Source: Drosophila persimilis (taxonomy: Eukaryota; Arthropoda; Insecta; Diptera; Drosophilidae). From it: a stretch of 64,000 nucleotides of DNA. The stretch spans positions 1,917,001-1,981,000 of the forward strand of contig NW_020825332.1 of assembly GCF_003286085.1 (NCBI RefSeq), read 5' to 3'. This document shows, piece after piece, positions 34,996-46,000 of this stretch (positions within the stretch are counted from its first letter, which is position 1; each line of letters begins with the position of its first letter). Position numbers and translations under genes: made by a program. The notes beneath the pieces were generated by a model. That model saw only the letters and a program-made list of their open reading frames with translations, ran no database searches and was not told the DNA's origin.

Positions 34996-37900
34996 TTACA
35001 GGGCACGGCGGTGGCGCAGCTTCAGGCGACGCACGGTCTTATACTGGTATCCATCAGCAGCGAGAACAGCGGAATCCTGGCTGGCTTCTTCGATAGGAGC
35101 TTCCTCAATAGGAGCCTCGGTGACAACCTCCTCGGATGGGGGCAGATATTCGTTGGCGATCTCGGAGACATCACGACGCTGGCGGTACTTCAGGCGACGC
35201 ACGGTCTTATACTGGTATCCATCAGCAGCGAGAACGGCGGAATCCTGACTGGCTTCTTCGACGGGAACCTCCTCGACTGGAGCATCAGCAACAACCTCCT
35301 CAGATGGGGGCAGATATTCGTTGGCGATCTCGGAGACATCACGACGCTGGCGGTACTTCAGGCGGCGCACGGTCTTATACTGGTATCCATCAGCAGCGAG
35401 AACAGCGGAATCCTGGCTGGCTTCTTCGATAGGAGCTTCCTCAAGAGGAGCCTCGGTGACAACCTCCTCGGATGGGGGCAGATATTCGTTGGCGATTTCG
35501 GAGACATCACGACGCTGGCGGTACTTCAGGCGGCGCACGGTCTTATACTGGTATCCATCAGCAGCGAGAACAGCGGAATCCTGGCTGGCTTCTTCGATAG
35601 GAGCTTCCTCAAGAGGAGCCTCGGTGACAACCTCCTCGGATGGGGGCAGATATTCGTTGGCGATCTCGGAGACATCACGACGCTGGCGGTACTTCAGGCG
35701 GCGCACGGTCTTATACTGGTATCCATCAGCAGCGAGAACAGCGGAATCCTGGCTGGCTTCTTCGATAGGAGCTTCCTCAAGAGGAGCCTCGGTGACAACC
35801 TCCTCGGATGGGGGCAGGTAGTCGTTGGCGATTTCGGAGACATCACGACGCTGGCGGTACTTCAGGCGGCGCACGGTCTTATACTGGTATCCATCAGCAG
35901 CGAGAACAGCGGAATCCTGGCTGGCTTCTTCGATAGGAGCTTCCTCAAGAGGAGCCTCGGTGACAACCTCCTCGGATGGGGGCAGATATTCGTTGGCGAT
36001 CTCGGAGACATCACGACGCTGGCGGTACTTCAGGCGACGCACGGTCTTATACTGGTATCCATCAGCAGCGAGAACAGCGGAATCCTGGTTGGCTTCTTCG
36101 ACGGGAACCTCCTCGACTGGAGCATCAGCAACAACCTCCTCAGATGGGGGCAGGTAGTCGTTGGCGATTTCGGAGACATCACGACGCTGGCGGTACTTCA
36201 GGCGGCGCACGGTCTTATACTGGTATCCATCAGCAGCGAGAACAGCGGAATCCTGGCTGGCTTCCTCGACAGGAGCGTCCGCAAGAGGAGCCTCAGTGGC
36301 AACCTCTTCAGATGGGGGCAGATATTCGTTGGCGATCTCGGAGACATCACGACGCTGGCGGTACTTCAGGCGACGCACGGTCTTATACTGGTATCCATCA
36401 GCAGCGAGAACAGCGGAGTCCTGGCTGGCTTCTTCGACGGGAACCTCCTCGACTGGAGCATCAGCAACAACCTCCTCAGATGGGGGCAGGTAGTCGTTGG
36501 CGATTTCGGAGACATCACGACGCTGGCGGTACTTCAGGCGGCGCACGGTCTTATACTGGTATCCATCAGCAGCGAGAACAGCGGAATCCTGGCTGGCTTC
36601 CTCGACAGGAGCGTCCGCAGGAGGAGCCTCAGTGGCAACCTCTTCAGATGGGGGCAGATATTCGTTGGCGATCTCGGAAACATCACGACGCTGGCGGTAC
36701 TTCAGGCGACGCACGGTCTTATACTGGTATCCATCAGCAGCGAGAACAGCGGAATCCTGGCTGGCTTCTTCGACGGGAACCTCCTCGACTGGAGCATCAG
36801 CAACAACCTCCTCAGATGGGGGCAGGTAGTCGTTGGCGATCTCAGAGACATCACGACGCTGGCGGTACTTCAGGCGACGCACGGTCTTATACTGGTATCC
36901 ATCAGCAGCGAGAACAGCGGAATCCTGGCTGGCTTCTTCGATAGGAGCTTCCTCAAGAGGAGCCTCGGTGACAACCTCCTCGGATGGGGGCAGATATTCG
37001 TTGGCGATCTCGGAGACATCACGACGCTGGCGGTACTTCAGGCGACGCACGGTCTTATACTGGTATCCATCAGTAGCGAGAACGGCGGAATCCTGGCTGG
37101 CTTCTTCGACGGGAACCTCCTCGACTGGAGCATCAGCAACAACCTCCTCAGATGGGGGCAGGTAGTCGTTGGCGATTTCGGAGACATCACGACGCTGGCG
37201 GTACTTCAGGCGGCGCACGGTCTTATACTGGTATCCATCAGCAGCGAGAACGGCGGAATCCTGGCTGGCTTCCTCGACAGGAGCGTCTGCAAGAGGAGCC
37301 TCAGTGGCAACCTCTTCAGATGGGGGCAGGTAGTCGTTGGCGATCTCGGAGACATCACGACGCTGGCGGTACTTCAGGCGACGCACGGTCTTATACTGGT
37401 ATCCATCAGTAGCGAGAACGGCGGAATCCTGGCTGGCTTCTTCGACGGGAACCTCCTCGACTGGAGCATCAGCAACAACCTCCTCAGATGGGGGCAGGTA
37501 GTCGTTGGCGATTTCGGAGACATCACGACGCTGGCGGTACTTCAGGCGGCGCACGGTCTTATACTGGTATCCATCAGCAGCGAGAACGGCGGAATCCTGG
37601 CTGGCTTCCTCGACAGGAGCGTCTGCAAGAGGAGCCTCAGTGGCAACCTCTTCAGATGGGGGCAGGTAGTCGTTGGCGATCTCGGAGACATCACGACGCT
37701 GGCGGTACTTCAGGCGACGCACGGTCTTATACTGGTATCCATCAGTAGCGAGAACGGCGGAATCCTGGCTGGCTTCTTCGACGGGAACCTCCTCGACTGG
37801 AGCATCAGCAACAACCTCCTCAGATGGGGGCAGGTAGTCGTTGGCGATTTCGGAGACATCACGACGCTGGCGGTACTTCAGGCGACGCACGGTCTTATAC

Positions 37901-38853
37901 TGGTATCCATCAGTAGCGAGAACGGCGGAATCCTGGCTGGCTTCTTCGACGGGAACCTCCTCGACTGGAGCATCAGCAACAACCTCCTCAGATGGGGGCA
38001 GGTAGTCGTTGGCGATTTCGGAGACATCACGACGCTGGCGGTACTTCAGGCGGCGCACGGTCTTATACTGGTATCCATCAGCAGCGAGAACGGCGGAATC
38101 CTGGCTGGCTTCCTCGACAGGAGCGTCTGCAAGAGGAGCCTCAGTGGCAACCTCTTCAGATGGGGGCAGGTAGTCGTTGGCGATCTCGGAGACATCACGA
38201 CGCTGGCGGTACTTCAGGCGGCGCACGGTCTTATACTGGTATCCATCAGCAGCGAGAACAGCGGAATCCTGGCTGGCTACTTCGATAGGAGCTTCCTCAA
38301 GAGGAGCCTCGGTGACAACCTCCTCGGATGGGGGCAGATATTCGTTGGCGATCTCGGAGACATCACGACGCTGGCGGTACTTCAGGCGGCGCACGGTCTT
38401 ATACTGGTATCCATCAGCAGCGAGAACAGCGGAATCCTGGCTAGCTTCTTCGACAGGAGCTTCCTCAAGAGGAGCCTCAGTGGCAACCTCTTCAGATGGG
38501 GGCAGGTAGTCGTTGGCGATCTCGGACACATCCCGACGCTGGCGGTACTTCAGGCGACGCACGGTCTTGTAGCGGTATCCATCCTCTCCCACGACAGCCG
38601 AGTCTTGGGCGATCTCTCCGAGGGGAGCATCGAGGGCAACTTCCTCTGCTGGCGGGACGTAATCGTTCACGATCTCGGAGACGTCGCGACGGTGCCTGGC
38701 TTGTTCGACAGGAATCACTGCAGCCGTCGCGGCGGCAATGAAGATGCACGCAATGAAAAGTTTCTGCAATGAGTAAGGAATTGAAATGTGTGTGCTTGGA
38801 GATAGGTAGGAAGTAGTCCTGGTAGATTCTCCTGGGGTTGGGATATTCACCAT
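34996..38853 (-). CDS. Secreted tandem-repeat protein with a furin-type site in every repeat
   Basis: The first coding exon is only the ATG (38851-38853). The 87-nt intron 38764-38850 (GTGAAT...CATTGCAG) then joins to 34996-38763, giving 1256 residues. Spliced, the protein starts MKLFIACIFIAAATAAVIP, a clear signal peptide. The unspliced frame is also open but would bury this hydrophobic segment behind 30 residues. The rest is one diverged and 21 near-identical 56-residue units: DVSEIAN(D/E)YLPPSEEV, an acidic Ala/Pro/Glu variable segment, then SQDSAVLAADGY and YKTVRRLKYRQRR. Each unit junction is R-Q-R-R before Asp, a furin/proprotein-convertase consensus; R-H-R-R precedes the first unit and also lies near the C-terminus (LRHRRAL-stop). 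There is no transmembrane segment or cysteine pattern. It recalls small Drosophila secreted proteins with a Y-K-T-V-R-R-L-K motif (possibly Pfam DUF4794, unchecked). A TATA box, Inr and AATAAA flank it. Confidence 0.88.
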   Translation of the reverse strand: MVNIPTPGESTRTTSYLSPSTHISIPYSLQKLFIACIFIAAATAAVIPVEQARHRRDVSEIVNDYVPPAEEVALDAPLGEIAQDSAVVGEDGYRYKTVRRLKYRQRRDVSEIANDYLPPSEEVATEAPLEEAPVEEASQDSAVLAADGYQYKTVRRLKYRQRRDVSEIANEYLPPSEEVVTEAPLEEAPIEVASQDSAVLAADGYQYKTVRRLKYRQRRDVSEIANDYLPPSEEVATEAPLADAPVEEASQDSAVLAADGYQYKTVRRLKYRQRRDVSEIANDYLPPSEEVVADAPVEEVPVEEASQDSAVLATDGYQYKTVRRLKYRQRRDVSEIANDYLPPSEEVVADAPVEEVPVEEASQDSAVLATDGYQYKTVRRLKYRQRRDVSEIANDYLPPSEEVATEAPLADAPVEEASQDSAVLAADGYQYKTVRRLKYRQRRDVSEIANDYLPPSEEVVADAPVEEVPVEEASQDSAVLATDGYQYKTVRRLKYRQRRDVSEIANDYLPPSEEVATEAPLADAPVEEASQDSAVLAADGYQYKTVRRLKYRQRRDVSEIANDYLPPSEEVVADAPVEEVPVEEASQDSAVLATDGYQYKTVRRLKYRQRRDVSEIANEYLPPSEEVVTEAPLEEAPIEEASQDSAVLAADGYQYKTVRRLKYRQRRDVSEIANDYLPPSEEVVADAPVEEVPVEEASQDSAVLAADGYQYKTVRRLKYRQRRDVSEIANEYLPPSEEVATEAPPADAPVEEASQDSAVLAADGYQYKTVRRLKYRQRRDVSEIANDYLPPSEEVVADAPVEEVPVEEASQDSAVLAADGYQYKTVRRLKYRQRRDVSEIANEYLPPSEEVATEAPLADAPVEEASQDSAVLAADGYQYKTVRRLKYRQRRDVSEIANDYLPPSEEVVADAPVEEVPVEEANQDSAVLAADGYQYKTVRRLKYRQRRDVSEIANEYLPPSEEVVTEAPLEEAPIEEASQDSAVLAADGYQYKTVRRLKYRQRRDVSEIANDYLPPSEEVVTEAPLEEAPIEEASQDSAVLAADGYQYKTVRRLKYRQRRDVSEIANEYLPPSEEVVTEAPLEEAPIEEASQDSAVLAADGYQYKTVRRLKYRQRRDVSEIANEYLPPSEEVVTEAPLEEAPIEEASQDSAVLAADGYQYKTVRRLKYRQRRDVSEIANEYLPPSEEVVADAPVEEVPVEEASQDSAVLAADGYQYKTVRRLKYRQRRDVSEIANEYLPPSEEVVTEAPIEEAPIEEASQDSAVLAADGYQYKTVRRLKLRHRRAL
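35023..38690. repeat. Tandem array of 168-bp coding units with 336-bp higher-order period
   Basis: Near-identical copies repeat every 168 bp, a multiple of three. Three main variants of the variable segment can be read: A (TEAPLADAP), B (ADAPVEEVP) and C (TEAPLEEAPIEE). In protein order the units run roughly C C A B B A B A B C B A B A B C C C C B C. The alternation of A and B makes a 336-bp higher-order unit in the middle, while C units cluster toward the 3' end. Confidence 0.95.
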
Positions 38854-38904
38854 TTTGAGTATAGATCTCCAAGCTAATTGTTTTATCGATGGAATCTATG
38901 GGTC

Positions 38905-38941
38905 GAATGATTAATAGTCGCAATTTGTCGGCATATTTATA
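38905..38941 (-). promoter_or_regulatory. Core promoter (TATA box and initiator) of the repeat-protein gene
   Basis: Reading the minus strand, TATAAATA (38934-38941) is followed by TCATTC (38905-38910), a perfect match to the Drosophila initiator TCAKTY. From the first T of the TATA box to the predicted +1 A (38908) is 33 nt. The implied 5' UTR is about 55 nt. Strong TATA-Inr promoters are typical of highly expressed, stage- or tissue-specific secreted-protein genes. Confidence 0.7.
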
Positions 38942-39657
38942 CGCTCTAATGTTTGCCAAGCGGCGTGGCGCGGCGCGGCTCTGCTCGGCGCTCGCATAAA
39001 ACCAAACAATGACCGGCACTTTGTTTGCCAGCAAACAGCAACGGAAACCGAATCGGAATCCGATTTCGACTCCGACTCCGACTCCGAATGGAACCGATAC
39101 CAAAACGGTAACAAAAGCAGCAATCCCAGCAGAGCTTTGGTGTGGCTTCGATGGATTTGCAAGCCCAAGCTCCAACATGCGCCACTCAAGCCTTCAAGTG
39201 CCCAAGTGTTCCCCCAACAGCCTCCGTCTCGTCTTGGACTCTGTCTCAGCATCAGCTGGGAGCTGTGGTTCGGCCCAACCGTGCATTCCGCCGCTTGGGC
39301 AGAGGGGCTACTATTCGATGATTGCCCAGTGCGGAACTAAACGCTCTGCTCCACTCCACGTTTCGCTTTCATTTTCGTTTCGTTCACATTGTTTTGGTTA
39401 CCTTTTGTCGTTTGTTGCTTCGAATGTTTTCACGGTCAAGTGCGAGCATCGAGCAGTGAGCATCGGTCACTCTTAAAAAGATCTAATGCAAAAAATATAC
39501 AACAAATAATAATATTCGAATATTTTAATGACAGGCGTAAGTATTTGGCGTCGATCCATAGCCATAAACACATACACACACACATCTTTTATTAATAGCT
39601 CCGAACATTAATTTCTCAAGTGTGGCTATCGGTAATTTTCGTACTACTCGCACAGCA

Positions 39658-39676
39658 AGCAGTTCAACGAACTGCT
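39658..39676. repeat. Inverted repeat AGCAGTTC-AAC-GAACTGCT
   Basis: This is a perfect 8-bp inverted repeat with a 3-bp spacer. It begins a stretch in which the same ACTGCT core recurs repeatedly. Confidence 0.75.
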
Positions 39677-39824
39677 CAAGATTGACGGCTGAGAAAAGGT
39701 CGCTCGCACGCTTGTTTGTAGCTCTGGCTCTGGCACTGGTAGCACGTTCCATTCGTAACTCTTGTGGCTGTGAAGGCAAATCGAGCCAGATCTTCAAGTT
39801 TAGACAATTAACTGCAGCTTTCAT

Positions 39825-40082
39825 GTACGAACTGCTTGATCAATTTTTATCATGGGTAAATCGATCCAAACGCACTGCTTGATCTCTGCCCTCTGCAGGA
39901 GTAAGCGAACCATTCATTCGGGTTTCACCAATAAACTGCTTAATCGATTGATTCTCATGCATAAAAAGAAAAAAATTTACCAGCTAGAACCGTACTGCTT
40001 GTTTCCTTTCTTGTTGAAGTGCTTATAATTTCAGAGAAAATGGAACGAAACCTCCATGTTTCAGCGGTGCACTGCTTGCACC
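39825..40082 (+). promoter_or_regulatory. Cluster of ACTGCTTG motifs
   Basis: The octamer ACTGCTTG (once ACTGCTTA) occurs five times in about 255 bp, near 39831, 39874, 39935, 39994 and 40071, always on the plus strand and about 44-77 bp apart. Two copies share the longer ACTGCTTGATC, and several lie near ATCGAT-like sequence. An enhancer with repeated factor sites or a decayed tandem repeat are both possible; it is about 1 kb upstream of the repeat-protein gene. Confidence 0.4.
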
Positions 40083-43000
40083 CTTTACTCTGCAGCCAAA
40101 TCGAACCAAATCTTTTGCCAATATACTGCACGTAGACTGAGATGATATGAGATGATGAAGGCGTCCTATTTCCGGCGGCAGCTTCACCAGGATCTTTTTG
40201 GGAGATATCGATTAAGAGAGCTTCGGCAAAGGACCTTTCCCCTCATCAGAGGCTAAGCCGTCCGGATCCAGATTCGGATGCTCCTAGATGCTTCTGGTCG
40301 TAGCAACCATCCAGTCCAGTCACGTCTAGTGCCATACGGCCATAAGAGACATTAGGTGCTCAGACATGTAAATTTTACGGGGCAGAGTCTATCCAGCTTT
40401 ATTTAGTGTATTTCTAAATGCTGTGGACTGCTTTCTTCTTTAAATGTTTAGCAGTTTTGTTTTTATTTTCTCCTTACTTATGTACTTACCACCAGATTAT
40501 ATTGTAAATCTCAATTCGAATTGATTCAGGATTGATCTTAACAAAAGAGCCACATCGATATCTGATCACAGCCACATCTCGATAATGTTATCGAAGCAAA
40601 CACCACGCGGAGGAGCAGTATCCTTCTAATCAGCTAATTGTCAAACAAAACAACAGCCAAGTCAGAGGAGAGCTTGGTGCTTGGTTCTCGGTGCTCGGTG
40701 CTCGGTACTTGGTGCTCGGGTAATAAAGTATATACTGTTAACCCTGCCAAGCAGCAAAGATATCAAAGATTTCTCTGAAAATATGCTGCACAAGCATCGG
40801 CGGCAGGGGGATGGGAGCAGAAATCAACAACAGCTTACAAGTTCTGGGCATGTTATGCGCTGCCGAAAAACTTTGGCTATGAAATTCCTAAACTTGGCAA
40901 AACAAGCAGCTTGTTCATCCGAAAGGAGCGGAGCAAGCAGGAGGGGCAGACACAGACACGGAACGGGGGGAGGAGCAGGGTAGGGAGTCACAGTTCGCAG
41001 TTAAAACTTTTCACAAATCATGCATATGATTTTTTTGGGCACTTTTACTTTGGCGCAAGGGCTAATTAAAGGACAAAATTGGGTAAGTTTTCCTGGGCTT
41101 CAAGAGTCATCTCATCTTAAGGTTGCGTGCCCCAATGTGTGTCAAGTGGCAGTAAGTGCAAAACAAAACAAATGGAGTGTGCAATCTGCTGTAAACAACC
41201 ATAAATTCTGCGAGCTCCTTCGTTGCTGCCAGGGGAACCAGCCGAACTATCGCCATCATAAAGAGGGCCACAACCAGGCCCAGGCGTCCCGTCTCCCCAT
41301 CCGATGCCCAAGAACCATCCAAGAACCAGCACCATCTTTATCGCAATCATTCACATCGCCACTTGTGAAATCATGGCAGGCCACCGCCGAGAGATGAGTA
41401 TGCGTATATTTTTGGTACTGCCGGGCGGCAGGAGGAACTACGAAGTATGAAGTAGGAATGAGAGAAGGAACCGGAGCATGAACATCCTACGACACATTAT
41501 AATATATATAAACGATGTTTCATGACAATCAATTTGTTACAATTCAATAGACACACTCGGTATGGTTCCATATATGTTGTGTTGTGTTGTGCTCTCATTT
41601 ATGTGATTATTTGATTTGTGTTCTGACGTTGACATTCATACGAACACAACAGAACAGGCATAAACCCAGCCGTACAGAATACCGACTAGAAAACAGTCCA
41701 GAGCTGTGTGGAATCAGTGCCCGACCGAAGCTGCTCTCCTCCTCGCATAACGAATTTTATGAACTAGAAAGTATCATTAATTTAATACGCATTCGCATAC
41801 GCAAACAAGCACATTGATAGGCGAGTGGGAGGGGTGTATGATAAGTGTATGTATATGTGGGTATATGGTTACTGAAATGTGGGATCTGTGGCATGATGCG
41901 GCCGTTAGTTATGCTCTTGATCATTGTAATGTAAATATGGAACGGCACTCGCTCGCTGTCCTGTCCCGTCCTGTGGTCCCTGGCCCTGGCCGCGTGCTAT
42001 CATAAATAAACATTCGACACAAACACAATAAATGTCAAAAAGTTTCGCCATTATCCGCTTGCCAGTTAATGTCCTTGTCGTTGTCATCGTCCTCGTCGTC
42101 GTCGTCTTGAAAGCATACAGCGCTTTATTATTTTAATGATTCTGCAAGTGGAGAAAGAGAGGGCCCATCCTGTCAGCACTATGGGGTCTGTCCCTGTCCC
42201 TGTCCCTGTCCCGGCCATATCCCAGGCCTGGCCCTGCGCTACGTCCTGTGGCATTGTGTTTACATTTGTAATTCAATTCGCGACCAACCGCTTCCCCCGT
42301 AGCCACCCGAAAAACTCCACCATCTCCAGCTACAGCTCCACGGCTACAGCGGTTCTGTGGCTCCGGCTCCGGCTCCGGCTCTGGCTGTGGCTCTGTCCGC
42401 TGGTTATTATTTTACATGTCGTTCGCTGGTTCACTATAATTTATTAGCAATTTGCATAATTTTCTTTCATAAAGCATTGCCACTGCTCTCCGGGCTCCGT
42501 GCTCCGTGCTCCGCGTTCCGGGCCCTCTGCTCCGCTCCGCTCCGCTCTCCATTCGCTTTTAATGCTGACATCGCGCCGCGTCCGTCAACTCTTTTGGTCC
42601 AGTGTTATGCAAATGTGTCGCCTCGTAATATCCATGAGTTCTGCCCAGTTTACGGTTATGCTCGATCGTTATCAATGCTACACTTTGTGGCCCGATTATT
42701 GTTGTTGCTTGTTTTTGCTGCTCGTTCACTGAATCTCTGAATACATCTCGAAATTTGCATTCACAGCTGCTGCCAATCGACAGATGTAGAGAGTTCAAGC
42801 GAAGGTCTCCGAGATCGCAGAGGCAGCAGCTGCCGGTAAATGTTGGATTTCGATGGGTAAATATGTCCAGGATCCGAGTAAGGCCAGGCAGAAGGCCTCA
42901 TTCTACTGAATGAGACACGTTTCTTAGACCAAGAAATATATGTGTGTGCCCCCTGCTCGGACATTCGTTCAGAGTATCCTTTCGGATTCTTCACTTAAAT

Positions 43001-46000
43001 AAATAATAAATAAAATCAAGAGCCAAAAGACAAAGGATCCCATGTATCATTTCCCCAAGCTGATTTCCCCTCATTATCCTAATGAAAATCGTTGAATTTT
43101 CAGCATCCCATCGCCTCACATCGCATCGTCGCTCCGCAGCAGCAGCAGCTCTGAACTCTGAACAAACAAAGAACGAAACGAAAGTATCTTTATTATCTTT
43201 TAGCACTTCAGGAATTGTTTTTATTTTTCCTGCACTTTTCTGCTCTTTTCTGCTGTTTTCCTGCTTTTTCTTCTGCTGAACTTTTGGCTGCATAAACAAT
43301 TAAAAATTAATTTTAAAACTTTGCCCAAAGATAAATGCAGGATGAGGGGAAGGAGCCAGGGGAGGCACCAAGGAGTGAAAGGCAGCAGCCCAAGGATCGA
43401 GATCCAGTTAGCTCATTAAACCCGCCACATGGTCTTGCGGTTGTGTCTGGGGCAACTTTCCGATTGCCAGAGTCCCAGAGACCCGGACTCTGGGCATCAT
43501 TATGTAATCTGTGGGGGCAAGCATCTGCTTTGAAGTCAATGAAACTAAGCGAAAACTATTTAAAATACAATTTAGTGCAAATCAATCGACAATGGATGGG
43601 TTTTGCAATTAGGCACCCCAACAAAACAGAGCACAGGGTGGCAGTGTGGCAAAGTGGCAGAGGGGCAGAGGGGCAGCCACAACCGCATGCATACTTACGA
43701 GCACACAAACACCCTCTATAGTCGCTGTATATAGAGACAGAGTCAACGTTATTTCATAAACACGCTCAAGTGATTTGGCAAACTTATGCCTGATTGGCCC
43801 CGTAGTCCCGTGGCTCCAGCCACAGGCTCAAGCCCCAATTGCTAACCCGAAGGCATCAAGCCCGAAGTCCCCAAACCCAAAACGAGAGACCAAAGCCCAA
43901 AGCCCAAAGCCCAAAGACTGAGACAGAGAGAGATTCTCTCTGTTTATTTGGCTGTCTGTTTGCCCTGACGGGGCAAAGGTCTCCGGGAGACAGGGAGACA
44001 GGGAGTCCGGGAGCTCCACTGTTTGACTTGAAGGTATTAGAAACTAATTTGTACAGCAGCCAAAGCAGCCGCAGCGACAGTACAGTAGAGTAGGAGAGTG
44101 GAGGAGTGCCGGAGGATCAGAAGAGCATCTCGGGGCAAAGCTAACCAGGATACAAACAGCAATTGTTTGCCTGCTGTCCATCCATCTATCCATGCTAGGC
44201 TTTGGCCTTAGTTGGCCATCCACTTTGGTCGGTTGGTCGGTCGCTCGGTCGGTCTCTTTCGCTGTTTTCGGGTTGGGATTTGAGCCCCTTTGTACAGGCC
44301 CAAGACAATAAGTAAAAAATCCAAAGGCAGGCCAGGCCAGGCCAGGCCAAATCCTTAACAATAGCTGGAACAGCAACAACAGATGGCTAAATCATATGCC
44401 TTGCCTCCACTCCGAGAAACAACAAAAAGGGGGCGACATAGACAGACAAAAAGGACACACCAGTCTCGTCTCGGTTTTTAAGTCGCTTGCGGCTTAAATT
44501 TTCTTAAATGTTACATTGTCTCTGGCAACGACAACGGCAACGGCAACGACACAGAGACGGCCACCTGCCTCTGTCGACCCGGACATGCCATCGCTTTTTA
44601 TGGTTTAACTAAACAATCTTCTCATGAGTAAATATTTTCGGTCATATTTTGCCATCCAGCAGATGCAAAACTTTACAATGAAGTTGGCTCTGGGATGCTG
44701 CTGCTACTGCTGCTGCTCCTTGGATAAGTACATTTATCTTTAAGACTAAAAACCATAACAATTTAGTGTTGGAAATTTTCGAGATACGCATTGCAAAATT
44801 TATACAGACAGCCCCACTCCTTGATGGGGATGGTGGTCCCCTGCGTGCGTGTGTGTGTGTGTGTGGGTGTGGGTGTGTATCTGGCAGATATTCGCACAAA
44901 TATTTACCCGGGTCGAACATTTTATCTGAATATGCAGAATATGCTTAGCTAAGCCAAATGTTGTTGCCTCTGCTCCGGCCATTGCTGTCCTTCTGCTGTT
45001 CTTAAATCTGAATAAAATCCAAAAATCGGAAACACCAAGAAGACAAATTCATTTCTTCATAGCTTAGAAGTTTTTCAAACCCAGAAACTTGGGCGCAAAT
45101 TTGTGAAAAAGTTACAGGAAAAGCAAATTTCATAGCATATGAATTCAATTAAATGTTTACATGCAACATGTTGCATCCCAGCGCTGTACCTGCCACCCAA
45201 TGATCGCCCCGTTCCGTGGCCAAAACTTTAACAATTTCTACAAAAGATGTCATTGTTTGGGGCGGGGGAGGGTTTCCAGACCATTAATTTTTTGTTGCTT
45301 TTACCATTTCGATTTTTAAATTATTTTGCAGCAAAAGTGTATCTTTTGCGCATAATTTATGGTCCAAAATTTGGAAAAAACTGAAAAGATTTCGGGGAAG
45401 TTCTGGAATGCAAATCGAACGGTTTCAGCTGAAGGAGGGCAAAATGATAGGGACTTTAATTATTAGATGTATGTTAGAGGAACTAAAAAAAACTTTAGGG
45501 TCCTTTGATCCTTAGAAACACAGTTCAAATAAGCTCTTCTTTTGATTCGATTTCCTACACAAACATGCAGTTCAGGTTATCAGACATCAAACACCATTGA
45601 CACATCAGCGGCATACATTTTCATTTGGGGTTGACATTCCCGCCATCAGATGCCACTGATTCGCACTCGAGGCGGCCCGGTGGTTCGTCCATGAATGCGT
45701 GAATGACCGAATGAGTGAGGGCCTACACTCGTATTTGAAGGGTATTTACATTGATGATTGTTGACATTTGAAACAAATATGAATAATACCTACCGCTTGC
45801 AATTTGCAGATTTCAGTTTTCATTTTCCATTTTCCAATTTCCAATTTCCACTTTTTTTTCAATTTTTTTTTGTTTTTGTCATGTAACGAGGGGAATCAGA
45901 GAGTAGGGAAATTCCTGGAAAAAAAAACGAGTTGCAAATTTGTATGATTAATCTGAACACGAACCGGAGCCGGGGCCGGACCCCGAGCCGGAGAGCGGCC

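Noticed and set aside
34996-38853. A CRISPR-like or satellite interpretation of the 168-bp array
   Set aside because: The period is a multiple of three, the frame is intact from a signal peptide to a stop, and TATA, Inr and AATAAA flank it, so it is a coding array.
43335-43721. Plus-strand frame of 128 codons
   Set aside because: No domain, no codon bias and no promoter or poly(A) context; its length is compatible with chance.
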